A DNA stretch of 64,000 nt from Rubritalea tangerina (GTDB lineage Bacteria > Verrucomicrobiota > Verrucomicrobiia > Verrucomicrobiales > Akkermansiaceae). This document shows, in pieces, positions 42,915 through 51,743 of this stretch. Below the pieces are notes generated by a model. It ran no database searches and had not been told where the DNA came from. It saw only the letters and a list, made by a program, of their open reading frames with translations. How positions within the stretch are numbered: the first letter of the stretch is position 1; each line of letters opens with the position of its first letter. Where the stretch lies: the NCBI RefSeq assembly GCF_042683245.1, contig NZ_JBHUJB010000043.1:8123-72122 (forward strand). Direction: 5' to 3'. The position numbers and the translations under genes are program-made.

Positions 42915-44900
42915 ATGAGTCAGGATGAAATGCCAGCAGAGGTGAGTTTACGGGACATGTACTCGGATTATTTCCTAGATTACGCGAGTTACGTGATCTT
43001 GGAGCGTGCGGTACCGTATGTGGAAGATGGGTTAAAGCCTGTGCAGCGCAGGATTTTACATTCACTCAATGAGTTGGATGACGGGCGCTATAACAAGGTG
43101 GCCAATGTGGTAGGGAATACGATGAAGTATCACCCACATGGTGATGCATCGATTGGTGACGCCATGGTTGGTTTGGGCCAGAAGGATTTATTGATTGATA
43201 CCCAAGGTAACTGGGGGAATGTGTTGACGGGGGATAGGGCTGCGGCACCACGATACATTGAGGCACGCCTAACACCCTTTGCGAAGGAGATTACCTTCAA
43301 TCCTAAGACGACGGAATGGACACCGAGTTATGATGGTCGTAACCAGGAGCCTGTATTTTTGCCGGTAAAGTTCCCATTGCTCTTAGCGCAGGGGGTAGAG
43401 GGGATTGCGGTTGGTTTGGCATGTAAGATCTTGCCGCACAACTTCAACGAGTTGTTGGATGCATGTATTGCAGTGCTTCGCAAGGAGGCGATAGAGATCT
43501 TTCCTGATTTTTTAACGGGGGGCATCATGGATGCGAGTGATTACCGTGAAGGTTTGCGTGGTGGTAAGGTTCGAGTACGGGCTAGGGTAGAGATTGAGAG
43601 CAAGAAGTTGTTGCGAATTACTGAGGTACCTTATGGTACGACAACGGGTGGTTTGATGGACAACATTGTTGCTGCCAACGAGAAGGGGAAGATTAAGATC
43701 GCGAAGGTGGTGGATAACACGGCAGCTCATGCCGAGATTTTGGTGCATCTACCAACTGGAGCAGATCCGGAGATTGTGCGTGATGCTCTGTATGCATTCA
43801 CGGATTGTGAAGTGAGCATTTCTGGCAATGCCTGTGTGATTGTTGATGGGAAGCCACAGTTCATGGGGGTACATGATATCCTCAAGCATAGTGCGTTCCA
43901 CACCAAGGATTTGATTCAGCAGGAGCTTGAAATCAAGTTAGGTGAGCTCAACGATAAGTGGCATTTCAGCTCGTTAGAGAAGATCTTCATTGAGAATGAG
44001 ATCTATCTGAAGATGAAAGATTGTAAGAGCATGGAGGAGGTGATCAAGGTGATTGATAAGGGGTTGACTCCATTCAAGAAATTGCTTCAGCGAGAAGTGG
44101 TGGAAGATGACATTGTTAAACTCTCTAAGTTGCCATTTTTGCGCATGACGAAGTTTGACAGTGCGAAGGCAGATGAGGCGCTCAAGGCGCTGGAGGACTC
44201 CATTGCTGAGGTCGAGAAGAACCTTCGTAATTTGACGCGCTACACGATTTCTTACTTCAAGAATTTACAGAAGAAGTATGGTAAGGGACGCGAGCGCAAG
44301 ACCGAGATCTCAAGCTTCGAGAAAGTGGACCGTACGCAAGTGGTGGTGGCTAATGAGACCTTGTACATTGACCGCAAGAATGGTTTTGCTGGATACGGCC
44401 TGAAGAAAGAAGAGGCCTTGGAGAAGTGTTCAGAGCTCGATGATATCATTGTGATCGGCACTGATGGTAAGATGAAGGTCATGAAGGTTGCTGAGAAGCT
44501 CTTCGTTGGCAAGCGTCCTCAGCACATTGCTGTGTTCCGTAAGGATGAGGTAAAAATCTACTCTATCATTTATCGTGAAGGGCGAGACGGTCCCGTGAGG
44601 GCGAAGCGCTTTAAGATAGGAGGAGTCACTCGCGATAAGGAATACGATCTAGCAACGGCTACTAAGGGCACACGCATTTTGTATTTTGCGATTCACGATT
44701 CAGAAGCTGAATCCAATGACAATGTTGTGCTGGTACATTTGAAGGCTCAATTGCGTCTGCGCAACTTAGCTCGACCGTTCAAGTTTGAGGACATTGCCAT
44801 CAAGGGGCGTGGGGTCCGCGGTAACTTGGTGACGAAGCATGCGGTTGACCGAGTGGTTCGAGCACCGAAAAACCAAGAATTAGATTTGGGCGACGCTTAA
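42915..44900 (+). CDS. parC: DNA topoisomerase IV subunit A (ParC-type)
   Basis: A 661-residue type IIA topoisomerase A subunit. SLRDMYSDYFLDYASYVILERAVPYVEDGLKPVQRRI begins the family (residues ~10-45), the active-site Tyr is in AAPRYIEARLT, and MKYHPHGDASIGDAMV is the quinolone-region motif. It is shorter than a typical GyrA (~850), and the C-terminal beta-propeller is reduced, as in Bacteroidota/PVC ParC. It decatenates chromosomes with ParE, which is not in the window. A strong terminator follows. No Shine-Dalgarno sequence is apparent before the ATG. Confidence 0.93.
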   Translation: MSQDEMPAEVSLRDMYSDYFLDYASYVILERAVPYVEDGLKPVQRRILHSLNELDDGRYNKVANVVGNTMKYHPHGDASIGDAMVGLGQKDLLIDTQGNWGNVLTGDRAAAPRYIEARLTPFAKEITFNPKTTEWTPSYDGRNQEPVFLPVKFPLLLAQGVEGIAVGLACKILPHNFNELLDACIAVLRKEAIEIFPDFLTGGIMDASDYREGLRGGKVRVRARVEIESKKLLRITEVPYGTTTGGLMDNIVAANEKGKIKIAKVVDNTAAHAEILVHLPTGADPEIVRDALYAFTDCEVSISGNACVIVDGKPQFMGVHDILKHSAFHTKDLIQQELEIKLGELNDKWHFSSLEKIFIENEIYLKMKDCKSMEEVIKVIDKGLTPFKKLLQREVVEDDIVKLSKLPFLRMTKFDSAKADEALKALEDSIAEVEKNLRNLTRYTISYFKNLQKKYGKGRERKTEISSFEKVDRTQVVVANETLYIDRKNGFAGYGLKKEEALEKCSELDDIIVIGTDGKMKVMKVAEKLFVGKRPQHIAVFRKDEVKIYSIIYREGRDGPVRAKRFKIGGVTRDKEYDLATATKGTRILYFAIHDSEAESNDNVVLVHLKAQLRLRNLARPFKFEDIAIKGRGVRGNLVTKHAVDRVVRAPKNQELDLGDA

Positions 44901-44921
44901 TACCAAGCATTTAAAACGAGA

Positions 44922-44955
44922 AAACCAGAGCGTGTTAGAATGCGCTCTGGTTTTT
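44922..44955 (+). terminator. Rho-independent terminator after parC
   Basis: AAACCAGAGCG and CGCTCTGGTTT form an 11-bp stem with a ten-base loop, continuing into TTTTT, 22 bases past the parC stop. The remaining gap to 45166 holds only a small CCCGC/GCGGG hairpin near 45067. Confidence 0.93.
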
Positions 44956-45166
44956 GTGTTTTAAGGGGCTGAAAAATGGTGCTCACGGCTTTATCGCCGA
45001 GCTATGTAGGTAAATTTCGTGCTTTGAGGCTGATTTGGCAACTCACTGCCTTGGTAATTGCGTCATCCCGCGCGTGCGGGACTTCTCACTCACCGCCTGG
45101 CCAGTTCTGAAGTCATCTCTCATCTCCTAACGAATCAATGTGTCCACACCGCCTAGAGTAGAGGGA

Positions 45167-45694
45167 TCACTTGATTGTGATTTTGCGGCCTCGATTCTCG
45201 CGCCACGCTTTGCTGACGGATTTGTAGATTTCCTTGAGGTCGGCTTTATCGACGACACGGAATTCGACAGTTTTGGCGTGGGTTGTGATTGGGTATTCTT
45301 TGGTGACGGTAGTGTCTGGATCGACACCTGCTTTTTCCCCGGCTTCACGGCCGATATCTTTCGCGCGGTCGATGAGGTTAGAGGCAACATTGGATCCATT
45401 GCTTTCACCGGCGACTTCGATGGCGTAGAAGCGTGCGAGTGCGGAGCCCATGGTTTCGATATCGACTTCGTGGACGACCATGCCTTTGACGTGGTACGTG
45501 CTCATGCTGATTGAGGAGATACGAGCGAGTGAGACCATGTATTGGCCACCGGGCAGATTGGCTTCCCAGAAGCGGGGAGCTGAAGATTGGTCGGTGACGT
45601 TATCGTTGCGGTTGTTATTATTCTGAGCGTGGATATGGCTCAGAGGTGTAAGTGCGAAAACGCCGAGAGTGAGGATTGGTAGGATGCTTTTCAT
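45167..45694 (-). CDS. Hypothetical secreted protein
   Basis: A 175-residue protein with a signal peptide (residues 1-23, ISLTLG-type hydrophobic core ILTLGVFALTPLSHIHAQ). A short NNNNRNDN run follows. The mature domain (YMVSLARISSISMSTYHV, VHEVDIETMGSALARFYAIEV, TKTVEFRVVDKADLKEIYKS-like end) alternates beta strands and helices with no Cys or catalytic motif. I do not recognise a family. It stands alone, 108 bases from the divergent rppH gene, so both promoters lie in that gap. Confidence 0.68.
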   Translation of the reverse strand: MKSILPILTLGVFALTPLSHIHAQNNNNRNDNVTDQSSAPRFWEANLPGGQYMVSLARISSISMSTYHVKGMVVHEVDIETMGSALARFYAIEVAGESNGSNVASNLIDRAKDIGREAGEKAGVDPDTTVTKEYPITTHAKTVEFRVVDKADLKEIYKSVSKAWRENRGRKITIK

Positions 45695-45803
45695 GTTGGG
45701 TGCTTTTCTACAAGGTACTAAGTGGATATGGCAATATTGGTTACAGGAGAATTGGCTAAAATGAGCGTTTACATTTCATGAGGATACTGAGAGAACATGC
45801 GCG

Positions 45804-46265
45804 ATGCCAAAGTACCGCGACAATGTAGCTGCGATTATCCTGAATCGGGAGGGAGAAATTCTGATTTGTGAGCGCAAGAACAATGCGCGTGCGTGGCAAT
45901 TTCCGCAAGGGGGAGTGGATAAAGGGGAGAGCTTTATAGAGGCATTGCATCGTGAAGTGTGGGAGGAAGTTGGGTTAGAGTCCAAGTATTATAAGGTGAT
46001 CGACCAAAAGGATGGCTACAAGTACCTGTACCCACCGAAGGTGCGGCAGAAAAAGAAGCACGATGGGCAGAAGCAGACGTATTTTTTGTGTAAGCTAAAG
46101 AAGTCAGCACCGGAGGTAGATCTAGGTGATAATAACCCTGAGTTCAGTGACTATGACTGGGTGAGGCCTGAGGAATTTGATGAAGAGTGGTTGCCTGACT
46201 TTAAGTTAGATGTCTACCGACAAGTCATGCGTGACTTTTTTGGAACAGAGATAGTTTCTGTCTAG
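45804..46265 (+). CDS. rppH: RNA pyrophosphohydrolase (Nudix family) RppH
   Basis: A 153-residue Nudix enzyme. The Nudix box runs from GGVDKGESF to REVWEEVGL (residues ~37-58), matching GX5EX7REUXEEXGU. The N-terminal MPKYRDNVAAIILNREGEIL and the WQFPQGGVDKGE stretch are characteristic of RppH, which removes pyrophosphate from 5'-triphosphate mRNA and starts 5'-end-dependent decay. The basic KVRQKKKHDGQKQTYF loop fits RNA binding. Confidence 0.9.
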   Translation: MPKYRDNVAAIILNREGEILICERKNNARAWQFPQGGVDKGESFIEALHREVWEEVGLESKYYKVIDQKDGYKYLYPPKVRQKKKHDGQKQTYFLCKLKKSAPEVDLGDNNPEFSDYDWVRPEEFDEEWLPDFKLDVYRQVMRDFFGTEIVSV

Positions 46266-46273
46266 CAGAGTGC

Positions 46274-47110
46274 TCAGTGGGATGAGGTAGCATGGAGGAG
46301 GGCAAAGTCACGGATCAAGGCAATGTAGGTATTTGTTTCATCGAGGTCTCTCCCCACGATGTCGTTGTGACCACGTGCATGAAGGATCTCTAGTTGTGTT
46401 TCTCCGGGGTGGGCAGCGGCCAGAGCCATGCCATGATCGGGAGTCACGATTGTGTCGGCTTCTCCGTGAATGACCATGAGTGGGGAATGGATATGTTTGA
46501 TGCGATCAATATTGGGGAAGCGATCGCGAGGGAAGGGGCGAAAGCCAAAGGCAACTCGGTAGATGCTAGAAATGGGGGAGATCAAGATGAGGCCGGCGGT
46601 TTGCTGCTTTTCGGCAATGTAGCAGGAGGGGCCAGAGCCGACTGATTGGCCAACAATAATGATGGATGAAGGTGGGACTTTAAGGTCATCGGTAAGTTTT
46701 TGGTAGGCTCTTTCAATTGCTTGGTAGCAGGAGCGGTCACTCGTGTTTCCTGGGCTCAACCCATACCCTGGGTAGTCGTATGTGAGTATGCCGAGTCCTT
46801 GATTATGGAGGATATCGAGGAGCGGGCGGATGCTGCCTATGTCTTCAGCATTGCCATGTGACCAGAGCAAGGTTGGCATGTTAGGTTTAGCTGGAAGATG
46901 ATAGTAAGCTATCGCTTCGCTGTCTTCGGTGGGTGGGAGAAGCTTTAGATGAGGTAGGGTGTCGTCATACTGTGGGCGAGGAGATGGGAAGATGAGGAAA
47001 TCTCCAAGGCTGACGGCCAGTATGAGTAGGATGACGTAAATTGAGATGATTGACTTTAGGAGTCGTTTCAAGGTGAAGTCACCGAGTGCCCATTTTTTCC
47101 AATCTGCCAC
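46274..47110 (-). CDS. Membrane-anchored alpha/beta hydrolase
   Basis: 278 residues from a GTG at 47110. An N-terminal membrane anchor (residues ~16-40, LKSIISIYVILLILAVSLGDF) precedes an alpha/beta hydrolase domain with TLLWSHGNAEDIGS, YDYPGYGLSPG, the nucleophile GQSVGSG (144-150) and HGEADTIVTPDHG with a later His. This resembles the BEM46/ABHD13-type serine hydrolases. It is the last of a minus-strand run (LptE, RsmI and a TIM-barrel protein lie upstream). Substrate unknown. The downstream rppH gene converges, eight bases apart. Confidence 0.85.
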   Translation of the reverse strand: MADWKKWALGDFTLKRLLKSIISIYVILLILAVSLGDFLIFPSPRPQYDDTLPHLKLLPPTEDSEAIAYYHLPAKPNMPTLLWSHGNAEDIGSIRPLLDILHNQGLGILTYDYPGYGLSPGNTSDRSCYQAIERAYQKLTDDLKVPPSSIIIVGQSVGSGPSCYIAEKQQTAGLILISPISSIYRVAFGFRPFPRDRFPNIDRIKHIHSPLMVIHGEADTIVTPDHGMALAAAHPGETQLEILHARGHNDIVGRDLDETNTYIALIRDFALLHATSSH

Positions 47111-47115
47111 AAGCG

Positions 47116-48048
47116 TTATTCTGTAAGAGTTTCAGGGAAGCGTTGCTTCCACTGGACAAGGGCTTGGCGAATATCATCCGCTGAGCGTGTGGGGCTGAGT
47201 TCCCAAGTGTAGGGCATCTCTGGGGTAAAGTACTGGAGGAGTTGATCGAAATCGATTTCTCCGGTGAGTGGTACGCGGTGGTCGCGGTCTGGCCAATAGA
47301 CGTCATGCACATGTGCGCCTATGAGGTATGGCTGCATGCTCGCGAGCCATTCATCGTGCTTGAGCAAGTGGATGTTATGTTTGAGTTGGACGTGGCCGAA
47401 GTCGTGCCAATACCCGATGATGGGGTTGTCTTTGAAATGTTCTTGGAGGGCGAGCATTTCAGTCTCTGTGGGCATGTCTTCGTAGCGTGAGCGCGACTCG
47501 ACGGCGAGTTTGACTCCAAGTTCAGTTGCTTTTTCGGCAATTTCTTCGAGTGCTTCGATGGCACGTGAGTAATAGGTGGTGCCGACTTTAGCGCGTTTTT
47601 TGATAAACTTTTCTTTACGGCGCAGGAAGCGTTTTTCCTCGTGCTTTTCTTGTTTGACGAAGTCGGTGAGTTTGTTTGTCCAACGTTTTGGGTTCATGGG
47701 GACTGAGCCCATGTGTAGGACCATATAATCGGCTTCAAAGCGGGATGCCATTTCCAGGGATTTAAGGGTGAGATCCATGGCACGTTTGCGGTCGAAGGGC
47801 CTGTGAGAGGTGTATTCGTAGGCGTCGGGGGCGTCGATCATGACTTCGACCGGCGAGGGGAAGTAGTTATGCACGCCACAGCAATTAAATTTACCTTTCT
47901 TGTAGGCTTCGAGAATCCCGGGCAACTTTGTGATCATCATGCCGTGGCTGAGCTCGATGTTGCGGAAGCCGAGTTCGACGATTTCATCGATAACTTTTTC
48001 TCCACATTGGTGGCGAGCATTATTCCAGCATGTAGAAAAGCTAAGCAT
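47116..48048 (-). CDS. Sugar phosphate isomerase/epimerase (xylose isomerase-like TIM barrel)
   Basis: A 310-residue TIM-barrel protein of the AP-endonuclease-2/xylose-isomerase-like superfamily. Motifs include LGFRNIELSHGM, GVHNYFPSPVE, ADYMVLHMG, GVKLAVESRSRYEDMPTE and IGYWHDFGHVQLKHN, then IGAHVHDVYWPDRDHRVPL, which supply His/Glu/Asp ligands for a divalent metal. Family members isomerise or epimerise sugars; the exact reaction is not given by sequence. It lies between the hydrolase and rsmI on the same strand with gaps of 5 and 11 bases. Confidence 0.85.
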   Translation of the reverse strand: MLSFSTCWNNARHQCGEKVIDEIVELGFRNIELSHGMMITKLPGILEAYKKGKFNCCGVHNYFPSPVEVMIDAPDAYEYTSHRPFDRKRAMDLTLKSLEMASRFEADYMVLHMGSVPMNPKRWTNKLTDFVKQEKHEEKRFLRRKEKFIKKRAKVGTTYYSRAIEALEEIAEKATELGVKLAVESRSRYEDMPTETEMLALQEHFKDNPIIGYWHDFGHVQLKHNIHLLKHDEWLASMQPYLIGAHVHDVYWPDRDHRVPLTGEIDFDQLLQYFTPEMPYTWELSPTRSADDIRQALVQWKQRFPETLTE

Positions 48049-48059
48049 GAATGAGGGAA

Positions 48060-48725
48060 TCAGGCGCTAGGGGCGATGAGGAGAACGATTTCGCCTTTCG
48101 CCTTGTGCGTGGAAAAATGCGCAAAGAGTTCGCTGGATGATCCACGGTGGTAGGTTTCAAACTTCTTGGTGAGTTCGCGGGCGACACAGAGTCGTTGATC
48201 CGGGGCTTGGTTATTGAGGATTTCGAGGGTAGAGAGGAGTCGGTGAGGGGACTCGAAGAAGATGGAGGTGTGTGGAGCCTCGCAGGATTCTAACAAGGCC
48301 TTTGCACGCTTCCCTTTTTTAACTGGGAGGAAGCCACCAAAAAAGAAGGCATGGAGTGGGAAGCCGGAGCCGACGAGGGCTGTGAGCACGGCAGAGGGGC
48401 CGGGTAGGACGGTGTAATCGAGTTCATGCTCGATGCAGGCCTGCATGAGTCGGTATCCAGGGTCAGAGATAGCTGGCATCCCAGCATCAGAGATGACGGC
48501 AATTTTTGTACCTAGTTTGGCTTTTTCTACGAGCTCAGGGGTTTTCTGGGCTTCGTTATGATCGTGGAGTGCCATCAGTGGCTTAGAGACACCTAGGTGT
48601 TCTAAGAGCGGCCGAGAGTGGCGTGTGTCTTCACAGGTAATGAGGTCGGCTTCTTGGAGGACTTCCACTGCTCTTCGAGTGATATCGCCTCGGTTACCAA
48701 TAGGTGTTGGGACAAAGCTAACCAT
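48060..48725 (-). CDS. rsmI: 16S rRNA (cytidine(1402)-2'-O)-methyltransferase RsmI
   Basis: A 221-residue SAM-dependent methyltransferase of the tetrapyrrole-methylase fold. SFVPTPIGNRGDITRRAVEVL, ITCEDTRHSRPLLEHLGV and VISDAGMPAISDPGYRLM are the family motifs, with PGPSAVLTALVGSGFPLHAFFFGGF following. It methylates C1402 in the decoding site with RsmH. The C-terminus is shorter than in E. coli RsmI (~286), ending near residue 221, so the small C-terminal domain is missing, as in several other phyla. Confidence 0.93.
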   Translation of the reverse strand: MVSFVPTPIGNRGDITRRAVEVLQEADLITCEDTRHSRPLLEHLGVSKPLMALHDHNEAQKTPELVEKAKLGTKIAVISDAGMPAISDPGYRLMQACIEHELDYTVLPGPSAVLTALVGSGFPLHAFFFGGFLPVKKGKRAKALLESCEAPHTSIFFESPHRLLSTLEILNNQAPDQRLCVARELTKKFETYHRGSSSELFAHFSTHKAKGEIVLLIAPSA

Positions 48726-48727
48726 TG

Positions 48728-49234
48728 TTAGAATCCGTTGGCGATCCGTTGCATAATGAGTTCAGTAGTCGCTTTAGCAGCATCAGGGAAGGCGTTAGCA
48801 CGTGATGTTTGTTGGTTTGCCTCGATGGTGAAGTTCGTGCGACCCGATGCTTGTCCTGAGGCGAGGATTTCATTTTGTGGTCCGACGAGTTTCCAGTCGA
48901 CGACGATGTACATGTACATTTCTGAGGCTCGTAGGGAATCGAACCGGTCGAATCTGCGCTCATTATAGCGCACGGTATTGATAGTTCCGAGGAGGGTGGC
49001 ATCGGCCTGTTGGGCGTCGGTGACACGGTATGTGCCATCTCGACCGATGGTGTCGACCATGGAGTTGGTTACGAGGCTGGCGAGGCGCTGTTCTTGGGTT
49101 TTATTTTTAAAGAGAGGAACTGCGATAGTGTTTATAGTGCTGAGTTCACTGGGTTTAGAATTCCCAAGTTTATAGCCAGCACACGAGGTGAGAGCGAAGG
49201 TGCTGATGAGAGCTGCTAGGAGAAACCGTATCAT
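48728..49234 (-). CDS. lptE: LPS-assembly lipoprotein LptE-like
   Basis: A 168-residue lipoprotein with a signal peptide and lipobox (LTSC at residues ~15-18) followed by AGYKLGNSKP, the conserved GY..G start of LptE proteins. Other family-like segments are INTIAVPLFKNKTQEQRL, ATLLGTINTVRYN and NEILASGQASGRTNF. LptE holds LptD in the outer membrane to insert lipopolysaccharide, which indicates a diderm envelope. It sits between rsmI (two-base gap) and the BamD-like gene (eight bases), so outer-membrane assembly functions are grouped here. Confidence 0.88.
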   Translation of the reverse strand: MIRFLLAALISTFALTSCAGYKLGNSKPSELSTINTIAVPLFKNKTQEQRLASLVTNSMVDTIGRDGTYRVTDAQQADATLLGTINTVRYNERRFDRFDSLRASEMYMYIVVDWKLVGPQNEILASGQASGRTNFTIEANQQTSRANAFPDAAKATTELIMQRIANGF

Positions 49235-49242
49235 CTATCTAA

Positions 49243-50190
49243 CTACTGTGAGATTGCAGCGAGGCGCTGTTTGGCCTGATTATGAAGTTGGGAGCCGGAT
49301 TTTGTATTACGGATGACTTCGTTGTAATAGAAAGCGGCTGAGGGGTATTGTTTTTTATTCTCGTAGAATTCGGCGATACTGAAGCTTCTCTGGACGTCAG
49401 CTTGTGCAATTTGCTTGAGTTTTTGTTTAGCGCTTTTTGCTTGTTTTGTGTTTGGGTAGAGCAAGGTGAGGTCGGTAAATGTGGTATTAGCGGTATCGAG
49501 GTTACCACGGTTTCTGTTACCTTTTTCGGTTTGGTTGAGTAAGAGGTTACCGACTCGGTAGAGTGCTTCAGGGGCGTATTTTGATTTCGGGTATTTTACG
49601 TAGAGATCTTCGTAGGCTTTAATTGCCTTGGCGGTATTTTTGTCGCGTTCCCACATTTCACCGAGGCCGAATTGGGCGCGTGGGGCGGTGGGGCCGAATG
49701 GTGCGTTATCGCGCACTTGGATGAACATTTTTTCGACTTTGGTACGTGGGATATCTGATTTGAGTCCGATAAAGCTATTGGTGATTTGGCCGGTGGAGGC
49801 GGCGTGAGCGACTTCTGCTTGTCGGACGATGGCTTTATCGTACTGGGAAGTACCGCGGTATTGGGTGATAAAGTATTGGTATTTTTCGAATGCCTGCATG
49901 AGTTCACCCTGGGAGTAGAGGAGTTCAGCTTCACGGATGCGGGCATCGGCAGCTTCGTTAGCCATTGGGTAATCTCCGGCGAGGTTACCGTAGGTTTTGA
50001 TCGCTTTTTTGATATTGCCTTGGTTTTCGTAGGCGCGCGCTTGGCTGTAGAGTTGGGCGGTGAGTTCTGGGTTAGCTCTACCGACTTGGCCGGAGGCGAG
50101 TTGGATTTTCTCGTTCGGGTTGCTACAGGATGTGAAGCCCACACAGATGGCTGTGATGGTGGCGAGGGAAAGAGCGACTGCATTTTGCAT
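49243..50190 (-). CDS. bamD: TPR lipoprotein, BamD-like outer-membrane assembly protein
   Basis: A 315-residue lipoprotein with a signal peptide and lipobox (VGFTSC at residues ~17-22). TPR-like repeats run through the mature part: YENQGNIKKAIKTYGNLAGDYP, LLYSQGELMQAFEKYQYFITQY, KAYEDLYVKYPKSKYAPEALYRVG and a final FYENKKQYPSAAFYYNEVI. This fits BamD/ComL or YfgL-associated tetratricopeptide lipoproteins, and the LptE neighbour supports outer-membrane biogenesis. A general TPR lipoprotein role cannot be excluded. It is first in a minus-strand run. Confidence 0.8.
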   Translation of the reverse strand: MQNAVALSLATITAICVGFTSCSNPNEKIQLASGQVGRANPELTAQLYSQARAYENQGNIKKAIKTYGNLAGDYPMANEAADARIREAELLYSQGELMQAFEKYQYFITQYRGTSQYDKAIVRQAEVAHAASTGQITNSFIGLKSDIPRTKVEKMFIQVRDNAPFGPTAPRAQFGLGEMWERDKNTAKAIKAYEDLYVKYPKSKYAPEALYRVGNLLLNQTEKGNRNRGNLDTANTTFTDLTLLYPNTKQAKSAKQKLKQIAQADVQRSFSIAEFYENKKQYPSAAFYYNEVIRNTKSGSQLHNQAKQRLAAISQ

Positions 50191-50275
50191 GCCGTTAAGC
50201 TAACGCTTTCCGTAGGAATGCCAACACTGAATTTAGGGTGTTTGGAGTGTTAAAGGAGTATAATAGTGGTGGGAT

Positions 50276-50632
50276 TTAGGCGAGGGCGAGTTTATCGGCT
50301 CTAAAGATGCGCTGCTCACGGCGCAGGTGGCAGAAGCCACTGACATAGGCATGTGGGGACTTCCGGGTGCGGAAGATGTTTTCGACAGTGATTTTACGAA
50401 GTTGTCTGGGGCTGGATCCACCGAAATAGTAGAAGGCTACGGATTGGTCATTTTGTTTGGCTTGGATTAGTTCTGATAGGGTGGGGTCGATGGTTTCTTG
50501 GATTGGGAGACGTGGGTCATCGAGCCATTGTTTGATTTGTTTTTTTGAGGGTGCGGTGTGGGCAGCAAGTGAGGCTTTTTCTTCAGGGAGGAGTTTGATG
50601 ATAAAGTTGGCGATGTGTTGTGTTTTGATCAT
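50276..50632 (-). CDS. Stand-alone WYL-domain protein
   Basis: 118 residues from ATG 50632 (the longer frame reaching 50710 crosses into the divergent gene). The C-terminal ~60 residues, SELIQAKQNDQSVAFYYFGGSSPRQLRKI and HAYVSGFCHLRREQRIFRADKL, match a WYL ligand-binding domain: the FYYFGG and ..CHLR..QRIFRxDKL positions fit the consensus. The N-terminal ~50 residues are helical and could hold a partner-binding helix, but no clear HTH is seen. It faces a WYL-HTH regulator 99 bases away, with an inverted repeat between. Confidence 0.7.
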   Translation of the reverse strand: MIKTQHIANFIIKLLPEEKASLAAHTAPSKKQIKQWLDDPRLPIQETIDPTLSELIQAKQNDQSVAFYYFGGSSPRQLRKITVENIFRTRKSPHAYVSGFCHLRREQRIFRADKLALA

Positions 50633-50652
50633 GCATTTAAAGATGGAGTGAG

Positions 50653-50677
50653 GGGTGGGACATTTTGTGTGCCACCC
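50653..50677. promoter_or_regulatory. Candidate operator: inverted repeat between divergent WYL genes
   Basis: GGGTGG (50653-50658) and CCACCC (50672-50677) flank 13 bases that include TTTTGTGTG. The 99-base gap between the two divergent WYL genes places it where an autoregulated WYL-HTH factor would bind (inference). Confidence 0.4.
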
Positions 50678-50731
50678 TTTAAAATTTCTTTGTGAGTGAG
50701 TTGGAGGCATGGCTGTGGTAGGGGAATAGGC

Positions 50732-51727
50732 ATGAGTAGTTTCGGAGGCGGCAGGACGGCAACGATACGGATGATGAAGATTTTTGAGGCGGTGAAGGCG
50801 GGGCGTTATCCGAATTGTCGGAGTCTAGCAGAAGAATTCGAAGTGCAGCCTAAGACGGTTCAGAGGGACATTACGTACATGCGTGATCAAATGGGGATAG
50901 AGTTGCATTACAACCAGAGGCTGCATGGGTATGAGTTTCAGGGAGAGGTGGAACAATTTCCCTTAGTGGATTTACAAGTTGAGGATCTAGCGGCTTTATT
51001 TTTGGCACGCAGTGCTATGGGGGGGATGCAGGGCACGAAGCTCGCAGAGGTGTTGCAGCCGGCGTTTGAGAAGTTAAGTCGGCAGTTGGATGGGAAGGTC
51101 AGCATGCGTTGGGATGCCATTGAGGAGGCATTTACGGTGAGGAATGGGGGAGTAGTGGAGGCTGATTTGACTCTTTTTGGTCGTTTAGCTGAGGCTGTTA
51201 TCCAGCAAAATGAGGTGAGTTTTCGGTATCGCAGCCTTAAGGACAAGACGTCTCAGTCGCGGAGGATGCGCCCCTATCATGTCGGTGAGATTAGTGGTGG
51301 GTGGTATGTGATTGGCTACGACATTGAGAGAGAGGGCTTAAGGACCTTTGCTTTGCAGCGGATGGTGGGGGTGAGGGTGCTGAAAGCTCAGTTTGAGAGA
51401 CCGGCTGACTTCAATGTGGGGGACTATCTAGGGGGGAGTCTAGGAGTTTGGGGGAATGGATCCTCAGGAAAAGCGGCGGAGGGGGTGGTCATTCATGTTG
51501 ATGGATGGGTGGCTCGCTTGGTGCAGGAGAGGCTTTGGCACCCAAGCCAAAAGGTAAAATGGCTTGATGTTGATGGAGGTGTGGTGGAGGTCACGATGCA
51601 ATTGGAAAATTTAAAGGAGGTCACGCAATTGATGTTGAGTTGGGGGAGTAAAGCGAAGGCCGTATCTCCTGCGCATTGGGTAAATGCGGTACGGAGGGAG
51701 TTAGCTGAGAGCTTGGAGCGCTATTGA
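50732..51727 (+). CDS. WYL-domain HTH transcriptional regulator
   Basis: 331 residues from ATG 50732; the frame extends back to 50696. The N-terminal winged HTH (TIRMMKIFEAVKAGRYPNC, LAEEFEVQPKTVQRDITYM, residues ~9-50) belongs to the DeoR/YafY group. The WYL core is SFRYRSLKDKTSQSRRMRPYHVGEISGGWYVIGYD, with the later FALQRMVGVRVL and the C-terminal WCX extension (VQERLWHPSQKVKW). WYL regulators often sense nucleic-acid-related ligands and control DNA repair or phage-defence genes. A palindromic element begins 16 bases after its stop. Confidence 0.88.
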   Translation: MSSFGGGRTATIRMMKIFEAVKAGRYPNCRSLAEEFEVQPKTVQRDITYMRDQMGIELHYNQRLHGYEFQGEVEQFPLVDLQVEDLAALFLARSAMGGMQGTKLAEVLQPAFEKLSRQLDGKVSMRWDAIEEAFTVRNGGVVEADLTLFGRLAEAVIQQNEVSFRYRSLKDKTSQSRRMRPYHVGEISGGWYVIGYDIEREGLRTFALQRMVGVRVLKAQFERPADFNVGDYLGGSLGVWGNGSSGKAAEGVVIHVDGWVARLVQERLWHPSQKVKWLDVDGGVVEVTMQLENLKEVTQLMLSWGSKAKAVSPAHWVNAVRRELAESLERY

Positions 51728-51743
51728 TGTGTGTGGGGGGCTA

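Noticed and set aside
48920..48960. tRNA T-loop-like GAATCGAACC string
   Set aside because: It is inside the lptE coding region and no cloverleaf can be built around it.
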